Source: Candidatus Omnitrophota bacterium
Lineage (GTDB): Bacteria > Hinthialibacterota > Hinthialibacteria > Hinthialibacterales > Hinthialibacteraceae
DNA length: 64,000 nt
Assembly (NCBI GenBank): GCA_040755155.1
Contig: JBFMBP010000139.1
Span: 50,052-114,051 of the forward strand
Direction: 5' to 3'
Shown: positions 17,593-26,133 of the stretch, piece by piece
Layout: every line of letters begins with the position of its first letter
How positions within the stretch are numbered: position 1 is the stretch's first letter
Notes under the pieces: generated by a model
Database searches by the model: none
Told to the model about the DNA's origin: nothing
Seen by the model: only the letters and a program-made list of their open reading frames with translations
Made by a program: the position numbers and the translations under genes

Positions 17593-18318
17593 ATGAAAGA
17601 AAAGGAACGTCCCACTCTGCAAGAGATTTCTCTCTATTACGATGGATTGCTGGAGGGGGAAGCGAAGCGGCGGGTGGAAGAATCGCTGGCGGATGGCGGC
17701 GCCAGTCAAAAGGCGCTGAAACTGTTCCAGCAATTCGATTGCGCCTTGGAGCCGAAACTGTCCGACGCCGAGATCGATAGTTTGCTCAGCGATACGGTGC
17801 AGCAAGTCCGCGTCCGGATTCACCAGGCGCCCCGCCGCAGAGAAGGGGGATGGTATTTTCTATTGAATCCCCGCTTTCTCGCCGCCGCCGTGGGATCGAT
17901 TCTCCTATTCGCCTTCATCATGACGGATTGGCGGGGAACAGAGCAAGCGCCTTCCGACCAAATAACGTATGATCCGGCGGATTCGTTTGGGAATATCGAA
18001 AGGCCCGAGTTAACCTTAGTCCAACAACAAGCGATGCTAGCGGTAACGAATACCGCCAAGTCCTACCTCAGCAAAGGATTAGATTACGCTTCGGAAAAAT
18101 CGTCCGTACTGAAAGATTCGCTGGCCGTTCTGCCAAAGGATATGGATGCCGTAGTGGCGGTGGATCTTCTCCGAGACGCAGGAAGCGGGAAATCCGATTC
18201 GGACAAACCTAACGGCTCCTCGACGCCCTCGAAAGCGAAAGAGACTCTAGCCTGGATGGGAAGACAATTAGTCTTAGGGCTGAGCGTATCGCTTATGACG
18301 CTGTTGTCGATTCTCTAA
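17593..18318 (+). CDS. Membrane anti-sigma factor-like protein
   Basis: The start at 17593 is chosen because AGGAGCAGGGCC precedes it. The 241-residue protein begins with an anti-sigma-like domain (RPTLQEISLYYDGLLEGEAKRRVEESL, residues 6-32 in part) without the zinc-binding HxxxCxxC motif, then has one membrane helix at about 95-112 (AAAVGSILLFAFIMTDW), an exported linker of about 100 residues, and a second hydrophobic stretch at the C-terminus (about 217-239). Position directly after the sigma gene and the topology support an anti-sigma role; sequence similarity alone is weak. The TAA-to-next-gene gap holds a palindromic repeat. Confidence 0.72.
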   Translation: MKEKERPTLQEISLYYDGLLEGEAKRRVEESLADGGASQKALKLFQQFDCALEPKLSDAEIDSLLSDTVQQVRVRIHQAPRRREGGWYFLLNPRFLAAAVGSILLFAFIMTDWRGTEQAPSDQITYDPADSFGNIERPELTLVQQQAMLAVTNTAKSYLSKGLDYASEKSSVLKDSLAVLPKDMDAVVAVDLLRDAGSGKSDSDKPNGSSTPSKAKETLAWMGRQLVLGLSVSLMTLLSIL

Positions 18319-18336
18319 GGAATGATGAATGAAAAA

Positions 18337-18417
18337 GTAGGATGGGTCGCGTTTTTTGACCCATCTTTACGTAAGGATTGGATTAATCGATGGGTCAAAC
18401 GGCATGTCCCATCCTAC
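18337..18417. repeat. 81-bp palindromic repeat, copy D1
   Basis: GTAGGATGGGTCGCGTTTTTTGACCCATC on the left and GATGGGTCAAACGGCATGTCCCATCCTAC on the right form one long imperfect inverted repeat around a short spacer. A copy of almost the same size is at 44915-44994, with halves at 48144-48171 and 62221-62258. An open reading frame passes through it into the downstream gene, but that is accidental. Confidence 0.85.
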
Positions 18418-18486
18418 GATCCTTCAAATTTCAACAATCGAACGTTAATCGAAAAATATCCTATCTCCATTGGGAGTAATCGAATC

Positions 18487-21400
18487 ATGACGCGCAAATT
18501 CATTTATTCTTTTATTTTCTTGTTTTCCTTCGTTGGATTGGCGGAAGCGGATAAAGCGCCATTCGACCGGATCGTTCCCGCCAACATTCTTTTTTACATG
18601 GAAAACAATCCCGCTTCGCCGCAAGGTCCATCTTTTCCCAAATATGAAGAAGCGTTTTCGAAATTCCTGGAAACGATGGACGATTTTCTGGAATGGCGAG
18701 TCCTAAAAGCGGAATGGCAAACCTTGCGCGAACAAATGCAAATCGTCCAAAACGGCGAAAAATTGTTCGGCGGCCAGTGGATTTTCGCCTTGTCCGGATT
18801 GGACGATTCCGTGAAACTGCCGGCGGCGATTTTCATGGCGCGGCTGGAAAAACCGGAAGAGACCGATAAAGCGATAGCGCAAACGTTTAAAAGCCTTACC
18901 GACATGTTCCCCATGCTTCAAGTTGAACAAGACGAATATTCCGGCTATCCCATCCGGTTTCTCTACGGTCCCGGACGCATTCCTGGAATGGGATTGGCTT
19001 ACGCCTATGATGACGCGTCCCTCTACGCCTGCACCAGCAAGCCCAAACTGATTAAGTTGCTGGATAATATCGAATTTCAGGAAAAATGCCTGGCGGAAGA
19101 CGAATCCTACAAAACCGTCGTTTCCCATCTGCCCTCCGAACGTTCCTCGACGATGTATTGGAACCTCGCTCAATTGACGCAGCCCCTGAAATCGATTACT
19201 TCCGCCATGTTGGGAACTTTAAATTTGATTCCCCAGAATGACGAGACGCCGAAAAATATTGGAGAAGCCATAGAAAAGAACGGCGGAGATGCGCCGAAGG
19301 AATTGATCGATGTATTGAGATCCATCCCCATTAGCATCCCCGATCTTCGAGAAGCTAAAGAAGCGGTAACGGTCGTCGACGCGATTCTTTCCTATTTGAC
19401 CAGCGTGCAAGCGATCGGTTTTTCTACGGTTTACGATGAAAACGGCAATAAAAAAACCACGAGTTATTCGTTGTTGAGCTCCAATTGGAAAGACACTTCT
19501 TGGTCGAAAGTATTCGACCGTCCGCCCGCCGTTTTCTCCTTTGAAGATTACATGGTCAGAAATACGGGATCGTTGAGTTCGGGCAACGTCTTTGGACCGA
19601 AAGATCTATGGAATACGGTCCATGCGCTGATCGAGCCAATTCCCTTTTTGAAAGAACCCATCGAAACGGCGGAGAAATATCTCGCCGATCGCGGCATTTC
19701 GCTTGAAGAAGACGTTTTCTCCTGGATGGGGGACGAATGGTGCATCATGCGCCCGGTGATGGACCTGGAATCCGTCATGCCGATGAACAACGCGGCTTTA
19801 TTGGTCAGAACGCAGGATGCGGCCAAGGCGGCGGCGGGATTGCAAAAAATTCAAGAGGGGCTTATCGGCTCGTTCGGCGATTTTCTGATCTGTTCGAAGG
19901 AAACCTATCAAAATACTCCCATCTCCACCCTGCAATTGAAACTGCCTTTTATCCCCATCACTCCCAGCTGGTGCGTCCACGAGAATGCATTCATCCTCAC
20001 CAGCAGCAGCCAGTTGCTGAAGGAAATGCTGGACGTGAAGAACCAATCCGCCAGCGGCATTTTGCGCAACCGCTATTATAAAGTGTTGCGTGACAGCGTG
20101 ATGCGGCCGGCGAATAAAGTTTCGTTCCAGGATAATGAGGCGGAATTCTACGCCTACCGGGAAGGCGTGCGCCGGGCCGCTTCGCTCGCTTCTCTCGGCA
20201 AAGGCGAATCGGAGGATGAAAAAGCGCTGCCCTTAATGATCTTGGACCGCGCCTCGTACTTACTCACTATTTTTCAAGCGTTAAAAGGAACGGCGAATCG
20301 GACGACGTTCGGCGGCCAGGAAATCCGTTCCGATAAAACGCAACTGATCCAGGACCTGCGCCTGGTTCCCGATACGGAAGCCGTCTTCCGTTATAAGATT
20401 TCGCTGGGGGGAGAAAAACTGATCGCGGAATTGGCGGAACAATGCGCAAAGCGGAACGATATAGCCCGCGCCGCCCGCCTCTATTCCGCTATATGCGATT
20501 TTTTCCCGAATAACGGGAAATATCTCTCACGGTTAGCGGATCTATATCGGCGAAACAACGATCCCGAATCGGCTATGAAAGTCTATGACCGGGCGTTCGC
20601 CGCCGCGCCGGAAACCGCTCTCCTCATCGGCCGCGAATTGCTGCGAAAGGACGCGGGGGCGCAGGAAATCATCGGCAATATTAAAGCCGCCGCCTCGGAA
20701 ACCCAACGCATCGACGAGAAAACCGCCCTCTTCGGCGTCGCCTTGGGCAAGCGGGACGCAGGAGATCAATCCAACGCCTTGGCCTTGTTCCAAGACATAG
20801 ACAATCGTTTTTCTCCAAACTCCCAGGCTCAGGCTGCGCGCAACGAAGCGGCGTTGATTCAAGGCCAGAATCCAGGAAACGCGATCCGCCTCGCCATAGC
20901 CCTCACGCCTCCTGCTATCGATGGGATCATGGAGGAATCGTGGAATAATGCGGAGGTATGGCCATTGGTCGGCGCTCCCGAAGACTGGAAAGGGGAAATC
21001 CGGTTGATGAAAGACGCCCGCAATCTCTACGTTCTCTTCTTGGGTGAAAATCCGGTTCATCCGGATGCGATAGAAAAAGAGACGTTTCAGGTGATGATCG
21101 ATCCCCGCCGCGATTATACTCATGAAAGCGTATGGACGGTCGTTTTGCAACAGGATGGAGACGATTGGAAGGTGGAGAAAAGCCGAGAGCAAAAGATCGT
21201 CGATCCATTAGGAATGACGTTGAAAATAAAAGACGGCGGCGATAAAAAGGCTTTATTCAATATCATTGAAGTGCAAAATCGGCAGGAAAATCTCGAAACC
21301 GGCTGGCAGTTCGCTTTTACCCGCGACAACAACTCCTGGTATGCGGAAATGGAGATTCCCTTCGAGCAAATCGATCGGGAAAACCAATCGAAAATTTGGT

Positions 21401-21504
21401 TGTTCAACGCGGTTCGCGAAGCGATAAGCGAAGGCGAATCGCGCAATCAAGCGCTGACAAAAGCGGACGATCCGTTTTCCTGTCTCATGCTTCGTTTGGA
21501 TTGA
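18487..21504 (+). CDS. Large secreted protein with TPR-like and C-terminal CBM9-like regions
   Basis: The ATG at 18487 is preferred because a signal peptide follows (TRKFIYSFIFLFSFVGLAEA) and the upstream in-frame part is palindromic repeat D1. The 1005-residue product has a large N-terminal region (about 25-640) resembling DUF3352-type surface proteins, TPR-like helices at about 650-740 (RAARLYSAICDFFP, ESAMKVYDRAFAAAP), and a C-terminal beta-sandwich at about 810-1005. The last part, with PPAIDGIMEESWNNAEVW, LYVLFLGEN, FQVMIDPRRD and WYAEMEIPFEQID, follows the CBM9/DOMON pattern. It is the third gene after the sigma and anti-sigma genes and could be their target or sensor. No enzyme motif is visible. 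Confidence 0.78.
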   Translation: MTRKFIYSFIFLFSFVGLAEADKAPFDRIVPANILFYMENNPASPQGPSFPKYEEAFSKFLETMDDFLEWRVLKAEWQTLREQMQIVQNGEKLFGGQWIFALSGLDDSVKLPAAIFMARLEKPEETDKAIAQTFKSLTDMFPMLQVEQDEYSGYPIRFLYGPGRIPGMGLAYAYDDASLYACTSKPKLIKLLDNIEFQEKCLAEDESYKTVVSHLPSERSSTMYWNLAQLTQPLKSITSAMLGTLNLIPQNDETPKNIGEAIEKNGGDAPKELIDVLRSIPISIPDLREAKEAVTVVDAILSYLTSVQAIGFSTVYDENGNKKTTSYSLLSSNWKDTSWSKVFDRPPAVFSFEDYMVRNTGSLSSGNVFGPKDLWNTVHALIEPIPFLKEPIETAEKYLADRGISLEEDVFSWMGDEWCIMRPVMDLESVMPMNNAALLVRTQDAAKAAAGLQKIQEGLIGSFGDFLICSKETYQNTPISTLQLKLPFIPITPSWCVHENAFILTSSSQLLKEMLDVKNQSASGILRNRYYKVLRDSVMRPANKVSFQDNEAEFYAYREGVRRAASLASLGKGESEDEKALPLMILDRASYLLTIFQALKGTANRTTFGGQEIRSDKTQLIQDLRLVPDTEAVFRYKISLGGEKLIAELAEQCAKRNDIARAARLYSAICDFFPNNGKYLSRLADLYRRNNDPESAMKVYDRAFAAAPETALLIGRELLRKDAGAQEIIGNIKAAASETQRIDEKTALFGVALGKRDAGDQSNALALFQDIDNRFSPNSQAQAARNEAALIQGQNPGNAIRLAIALTPPAIDGIMEESWNNAEVWPLVGAPEDWKGEIRLMKDARNLYVLFLGENPVHPDAIEKETFQVMIDPRRDYTHESVWTVVLQQDGDDWKVEKSREQKIVDPLGMTLKIKDGGDKKALFNIIEVQNRQENLETGWQFAFTRDNNSWYAEMEIPFEQIDRENQSKIWLFNAVREAISEGESRNQALTKADDPFSCLMLRLD

Positions 21505-21564
21505 TCGGGATTCCGTTTGCGACGATCGGAGAAATGGCGGAGCCATCCGCCGTTTCGTTTTGAT

Positions 21565-21626
21565 CCCCCCTGCCGAGGAAAGGATCTCGGCGATTGCAGA
21601 AAGTAAAACCCTGCCGCCCCGCCACA
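21565..21626. repeat. Partial three-hairpin cassette, copy B2
   Basis: CCCCCTGCCGAGGAAAGG, CTCGGCGATTGCAG and CCCTGCCGCCCCGCC match the first 62 bases of copy B1 with few changes, then it stops at the 3' end of the SufR-like gene. The remaining stems of the cassette are missing. Confidence 0.8.
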
Positions 21627-22253
21627 TCAGGGCTTTTTCTTTTGGATGCGATAAACGCAGGCCTTCTCGGTTTGGACGAGATGCTCCAATCTCTCGACCG
21701 GACAATTCAACAGTTGGCGGTACAATTCCAACTCATTGCGGCAAATTTCTGGGTAATTCTCCGCCACGCAATGAATCGGGCAATTGTGTTCTTTCAAGAT
21801 AAAATAATTCTCTTCCTCTTCCATCTCCGCCATATAGCCCTCTTCCTCGCGCAAATGCGTAAGGGTCTCGACCTTCTTTTTTAAATCGTCGCCATTAAGA
21901 AGAGGAGCGTATTTCTTCAGTAGTTTTTCCCGGCGGTAGTTGAGGACTTTTCCGATTTTATCCCGGCCATCCAATTCTTCCAAATTCCGCAGAAGATCCA
22001 CAATGAAATTGGAATAACTTTGGGGGAAAAATAGATCCGATTTTTCCGACAGTTTAAAATAAAGGGCTGGACGTCCGGCTTTCTGCCGCACGAATTCCGA
22101 CTCGATGTAGGAATCCCTCTCCAAGGCGATGAGATGTTGACGCGCTCCCATGGTCGTAAATCCAAGAATCTCTCCCACCTGGCGAGCCGTCATCCTTCCG
22201 TTTTTTTTCAGAAGGGTCAATATTTGGAGGGACGTGGATGGTTCTTTTTTCAT
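21627..22253 (-). CDS. SufR-like winged-helix regulator with cysteine cluster
   Basis: A 208-residue regulator. Residues 8-60 form a winged helix (SLQILTLLKKNGRMTARQVG, GARQHLIALERDSYIE), followed by the RPALYFKLSEK wing. The C-terminal half has cysteines at 158, 162, 171, 184 and 199, so a C-X12-C-X12-C-X14-C pattern can be read; known SufR repressors bind an Fe-S cluster with a closely similar spacing. This supports an Fe-S, redox or iron-sensing transcription factor. No suf genes are next to it, and its target is unknown. It could equally be another cluster-binding member of the COG2345 group. Confidence 0.78.
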   Translation of the reverse strand: MKKEPSTSLQILTLLKKNGRMTARQVGEILGFTTMGARQHLIALERDSYIESEFVRQKAGRPALYFKLSEKSDLFFPQSYSNFIVDLLRNLEELDGRDKIGKVLNYRREKLLKKYAPLLNGDDLKKKVETLTHLREEEGYMAEMEEEENYFILKEHNCPIHCVAENYPEICRNELELYRQLLNCPVERLEHLVQTEKACVYRIQKKKP

Positions 22254-22395
22254 TATTCCAAATACCGTAAACGAATTAAAAAAACATTAATGGAAATTTA
22301 ATAAAAATCAAACCATTTTTGGGAAAATCTTGCCAAAATTGCATTGTTAGCTATCCCTTATCGCGCGATAGAGCGAAATCTGTCCTCTCCACCTC

Positions 22396-23463
22396 TTATC
22401 GATTCGTTGAGGGATAGTATTGCGCCGTTAAGGGATAAGCAAAAGAAAGCGAATTTTCGTCCCACCCTTCCATCAATCCCGCCCACGCATCGCCGGAAAC
22501 GGGAATCCAAACGTCAATATCCTCGGACCAAGGCGATATCTCCAGCGGGAAAAGCAAAGGACGATTCGAGACGGAAACCGTCTCGTCCCACACGGAAACC
22601 GTCTCGTCCCACACGGCGATATAGAATTGGCCGGAAAGGGATGGATAGGGTAAAGGAAAAACGATGTGAATCATCCGCGGGAGAGCGATTTCCGTTCCGC
22701 TGGAGCCGACGTCAATCGCGATCGGCTCGCCGGTCTCGCCGGTAACGATTTTGGCCCCAGGCTCAGGATTTTGCTTGAGGATGATATTCCATTGGGAGGA
22801 TTCGGTTTTTACATAGTGGATGTTTTCTTTTACCAGGGGAAAAGGTTCCATTTCCGGGCGATTGAGTATTTCGTCTACATGGACGCCGATCAATTTCGGC
22901 ATAATATATTCTTCCGGCTGAGGTCCCAAACTGACTAGAAGGTTGATTTTTTTTCCGATGACAAGCCTCCGTCCATAGGGCGGATCCTGGAGAATCACCG
23001 TTCCTTTGGGATAGGTGGGATGGTAGACGAAGGCTCGTTGGCCCAATTCCAAACCTGCGCTGCGGATCATTCCCGATATCTCTTCCAGGCGGGCGTCGGT
23101 GAGATCAGGTATGAGGATTTCCTGAGGACCGGCGCTGACGGTGATCGCAACGCTGCGTCCCTTTTTAACGAACGTATCCGGATAGGGACGCTGTTCGATG
23201 ACGATGCCCGGCGGGGCGTTGTCGCTGACGACTTCTTTGACCGGCAAATGGGGAATAAGCTCGTTCTCCACCAGCAATTCCACGGCTTCCGATTTGGTCA
23301 GGCCATACAACCGGGGAACCGTTACTTCTTCGCCGCGAATAAGATAATCCATTAGCCATATGCCGCCGCCTGCGATTCCGGCGACGAGCAGCCCTATAAA
23401 CAATACAATCAAGAAAAATCCATTGATTAATCGCAGAATCGCTTTGGAGATTTTCTTTATCAT
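22396..23463 (-). CDS. Membrane-anchored PASTA-domain protein without kinase
   Basis: A 355-residue protein with one N-terminal membrane helix (about residues 14-37) and three PASTA domains at about 47-112, 114-182 and 186-252 (VPRLYGLTKSEAVELL, IPDLTDARLEEISGMI, MPKLIGVHVDEIL). There is no kinase domain, unlike PknB-type proteins; it is like the stand-alone PASTA proteins found beside rsmB and prkC-type genes in many bacteria. PASTA domains bind peptidoglycan fragments. The C-terminal 100 residues are unique and contain a tandem duplication, VWDETVSVWDETVSV, from an exact 21-base DNA repeat at 22573-22614. It lies downstream of rsmB. Confidence 0.85.
   Translation of the reverse strand: MIKKISKAILRLINGFFLIVLFIGLLVAGIAGGGIWLMDYLIRGEEVTVPRLYGLTKSEAVELLVENELIPHLPVKEVVSDNAPPGIVIEQRPYPDTFVKKGRSVAITVSAGPQEILIPDLTDARLEEISGMIRSAGLELGQRAFVYHPTYPKGTVILQDPPYGRRLVIGKKINLLVSLGPQPEEYIMPKLIGVHVDEILNRPEMEPFPLVKENIHYVKTESSQWNIILKQNPEPGAKIVTGETGEPIAIDVGSSGTEIALPRMIHIVFPLPYPSLSGQFYIAVWDETVSVWDETVSVSNRPLLFPLEISPWSEDIDVWIPVSGDAWAGLMEGWDENSLSFAYPLTAQYYPSTNR
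22573..22614. repeat. Exact 21-bp tandem duplication inside the PASTA gene
   Basis: GGAAACCGTCTCGTCCCACAC occurs twice back to back (22573-22593 and 22594-22614). Being a multiple of three, it adds seven residues without a frameshift. Confidence 0.9.
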
Positions 23464-23499
23464 TGATTTTTGACGAATTAGCTATTGCGGACGATTTTT

Positions 23500-23652
23500 G
23501 AGGCTCTTGCAAAACTATATTATTCCTCCCCCAAGCTTGGGGGAGGTTAGGAGGGGGTTGAGATAAGTTAAACAAAATCAACCCCCCTCTAACTCCCCCC
23601 AAGCTTGGGGGGAGAATGGAAAAGAAAATTATACCATTTTTGCAAGAACCTC
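23500..23652. repeat. 153-bp MITE-like element, copy A2
   Basis: Same GAGGCTCTTGCAAAA left end, and TTTTTGCAAGAACCTC at the right. The core is inverted relative to the ends: CCTCCCCCAAGCTTGGGGGAGG stands first and CTCCCCCCAAGCTTGGGGGG second. It lies between the rsmB stop and the PASTA gene start (both minus strand), filling most of a 317-base gap. Confidence 0.9.
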
Positions 23653-23780
23653 TTTTGTTACGCTTTTTTATAGAGAAACAAAGAAATTATATCTTTTTCT
23701 TGCGCGCTTGGGAACATAATGAATGGGGTAAACGAAACAAAAAATGAGAAATAGCGATTTGAATATCTTATATCTCTACG

Positions 23781-25127
23781 TTATTCCTTCTTACGCAAAC
23801 GGGCGGCGAAAGCGCCGTCCAGATTCCATCGTTGAGGAACGAGGCGCATCCATCCTTCCACTGCTGTGGTCTCGCATAAGGCTTCCGGTAAAAAAGGCGC
23901 CGCCGGTTCGATTTCATAGCTGGGATGACGGTTCAAAAAACGCTCAACGGTTTTCTCGTTTTCCTCTGGAGAGAGAGTGCAAGTAGAATAAACCAAAACG
24001 CCGCCCGGCTTCAAATAAGGATGCACTTTCCCCAGCATCCGCTGCGCTTGTTCGGCGGAGTGCTTTTCTTCTTCCGGCCGCAGCCGCCAGCGCAGATCGG
24101 GATGGCGGCGGAAAGCGCCCCAGCCCGTACATGGAGCGTCTAACAGAATGGCGTCAAAGTCGCCAAATCCGGCGGGAGGATCACCGCGCAAAACGTCCAA
24201 CAATAATGGTTTTATACAAGAGAGGGAAAAGCGTTTTTGCTGATCCCGCAATAGATCCAAGCGAAGTTCGCTGCGATCCGAAGCGGCGATTTCACCCTGA
24301 TTCCCCATCATATCGGCGAGGAAAAAGGTTTTCCCGCCGGGAGCGGCGCAAACGTCCCATATTTTCCAACCGGCTTTGGGCGCAAGCAGCATCGGAACCA
24401 GCATCGCAGCGCCATCTTGCACGGCCCATTCTTCGCATTGCAACGCATCTGGTTTTAAATGTTGGTCGGGAGCAATCTGAATGCGGTTGGGAAACCTTTC
24501 ATCCCGTTCGAAGACGATTTCCAACGAGCGCAGTTTTTCCAACGCCGCCGTTTCGTTTCCTCTCAGGCGCAGGGAAAGGGGCGCGCGTTCGTTGTTGAAG
24601 CGGCAAAACGCTTCGGTTTCCTCTTCCCCCCAAAGATCGAGCCAGCGTTCCACTAGCCATTGGGGATGGGAATGATGCGCCGCCAGATGCACCGCCAGAT
24701 TCTCCTCGCGTTTGGGATAGGGAATGACGTCCACTTCCCGCTGTAGACGCCGCAGGATGGCGTTGACGGCGGAAGCTAAAGCGGGCAGACGGCGGCGCCG
24801 CGTCAGTTCCACGGCGTCAGAAAGGACGGCGTAAGCGGGAGCGCGATCAAGAAAGAACAATTGATAGACGGAAAGTTCCAAGATTCTTTTTACCGCATCG
24901 GGCAGGCCGTCGAAATTTTTGGCGGCGTAACGCAAAACATGGCGGATGCGTCCCAGCCAGCGGCAAGTTCCCGATACGATTTCGCGCGCCAGAGCGAGGT
25001 CTCGGGCATCGCGGCATTGTTCCTCCAAAGCAGGGAGGACTTCCAACAGAATCCGCTCCTCCGTCAACACCTTATCCAGAACGAAAAGCGCGGCGCAACG
25101 AGCGGGAGAAGGCGGTTTTTTCGGCAT
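23781..25127 (-). CDS. rsmB: 16S rRNA m5C967 methyltransferase
   Basis: A 448-residue RsmB/Sun-type RNA methyltransferase. Residues 1-140 are the NusB-like RNA-binding domain (SPARCAALFVLDKVLTEER, SVYQLFFLDRAPAYAVLSDA). The Rossmann part has motif I DVCAAPGGKTFFLADM (about 255-270), the motif IV Cys in DAPCTGWG (about 331), and the catalytic motif VI Cys in VYSTCTLSPEEN (about 381). RsmB methylates C967 of 16S rRNA. The downstream PASTA gene and upstream peptidase are on the same strand, as seen in other bacteria where rsmB lies with envelope-kinase genes. Confidence 0.92.
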   Translation of the reverse strand: MPKKPPSPARCAALFVLDKVLTEERILLEVLPALEEQCRDARDLALAREIVSGTCRWLGRIRHVLRYAAKNFDGLPDAVKRILELSVYQLFFLDRAPAYAVLSDAVELTRRRRLPALASAVNAILRRLQREVDVIPYPKREENLAVHLAAHHSHPQWLVERWLDLWGEEETEAFCRFNNERAPLSLRLRGNETAALEKLRSLEIVFERDERFPNRIQIAPDQHLKPDALQCEEWAVQDGAAMLVPMLLAPKAGWKIWDVCAAPGGKTFFLADMMGNQGEIAASDRSELRLDLLRDQQKRFSLSCIKPLLLDVLRGDPPAGFGDFDAILLDAPCTGWGAFRRHPDLRWRLRPEEEKHSAEQAQRMLGKVHPYLKPGGVLVYSTCTLSPEENEKTVERFLNRHPSYEIEPAAPFLPEALCETTAVEGWMRLVPQRWNLDGAFAARLRKKE

Positions 25128-25142
25128 AATTCGAATAAAACA

Positions 25143-25177
25143 GGGGATCGCCTGCTAGCAAGCTGCCTGCGATCCCC
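25143..25177 (-). terminator. Probable terminator after the zinc peptidase gene
   Basis: GGGGATCGC (25143-25151) and GCGATCCCC (25169-25177) are a perfect nine-base inverted repeat around a 17-base loop. On the minus strand the stem is followed by TGTTTTATT, and it lies between the zinc peptidase stop and the rsmB start. Confidence 0.6.
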
Positions 25178-25200
25178 GGCAAAATCTTCAAGAATGTATA

Positions 25201-25233
25201 GTAGGGTGGGCTAAAAGCGAAGCGTAGCCCACC
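25201..25233. repeat. GTAGGGTGGGC...GCCCACC hairpin
   Basis: GTAGGGTGGGCTAAAAGCG and its GCGTAGCCCACC partner form a hairpin just after the zinc peptidase gene. A decayed match, AGGGTGGTCTTAAAGCAAAG / CGCAGCCCGCC, is at 49917-49948. This is a different sequence from the GTAGGATGGGT palindromes. Confidence 0.75.
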
Positions 25234-25249
25234 ATTTTGACTAGTTGCA

Positions 25250-25942
25250 TCAATCCCGGTTGCCAAAAATAATCATGGCGTAGTAAAGCAAAGTCAGTAT
25301 AGAACCGACAGCCGCCGCCACATACGTCAACGCCGCCGCGTTGAGAACCTTGCGGGTTCCAGCATTTTCTTCCTCATTAACGATGCCATACTCTGTCAGA
25401 CAAGCGAGCGCCCGGCGGCTGGCGTTGAATTCGACAGGCAGCGTGATGATGGTGAAAAGCACGGCGCAAGCGTACAATACCAAGCCAATTAGAGCGATGG
25501 TAAAGCCCGTCGCGCCAAGCTGGAACAAAGTGGCGGCGAATAAACCAATAAAAATCAATCCCATGCCCAAATTGGACCCAACGCTAGCGATAGGGTAGAA
25601 TCCCTGCCGCAACTGCAAAGCAAAATAGCCGCTTTTGTCCTGCAGCGCATGGCCTGCTTCGTGAGCGGCGACGCCGACGGCGGAAATGGAGGCGCTATTA
25701 TAAACCGGTTCCGACAAGCGCAAAATCTTGCTGCGCGAGTCGTAATGATCGGTCAAAGCGCCCGCTATGCGCTCGATGGGAATATTCTGCAAGCCGTTAG
25801 AGTCGAGAATATACCGCGCCGCCTGGGCGCCGGTAATGCGCCGCCGGATGGGAACTTCGCTGAATCGCCGGAACGTCGCCTGAACGTTTTTGCTGGCGAT
25901 AGCCATTATCAGAATGATAAAGATCATTAAAATGAATTCCAT
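25250..25942 (-). CDS. Membrane zinc metallopeptidase, YugP-type
   Basis: A 230-residue integral membrane peptidase of the neutral zinc metallopeptidase (PF04298) family. The zinc-binding site is HEAGH at residues 94-98 in VAAHEAGHALQDKSGYFALQLRQ; an N-terminal helix (residues 2-20) and three or four C-terminal helices are visible. The family is widespread, and its physiological substrate is poorly known. AGGAGATTCCTATC precedes the ATG. It is upstream of rsmB on the same strand but separated by a hairpin that may end transcription. Confidence 0.88.
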   Translation of the reverse strand: MEFILMIFIILIMAIASKNVQATFRRFSEVPIRRRITGAQAARYILDSNGLQNIPIERIAGALTDHYDSRSKILRLSEPVYNSASISAVGVAAHEAGHALQDKSGYFALQLRQGFYPIASVGSNLGMGLIFIGLFAATLFQLGATGFTIALIGLVLYACAVLFTIITLPVEFNASRRALACLTEYGIVNEEENAGTRKVLNAAALTYVAAAVGSILTLLYYAMIIFGNRD

Positions 25943-26133
25943 GATAGGAATCTCCTTTCTCCACGAGAGAGGCCGTTCGTTTCTTTATTATACTCTATTA
26001 CGATAGAACGGCGAATAAGTTACCGCGTGAAATGACGTTATTTCCCAAAAGAATATCGTTGGTTTTTCGAAAAATTCCTTTTGCGAGCATATCCTTTTTC
26101 GCGCGGAATTGCATGGATCAATACATGTAAACG

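Noticed and set aside
18322-18486. N-terminal extension of the 1005-aa protein
   Set aside because: It translates palindromic repeat D1; the ATG at 18487 begins a normal signal peptide.
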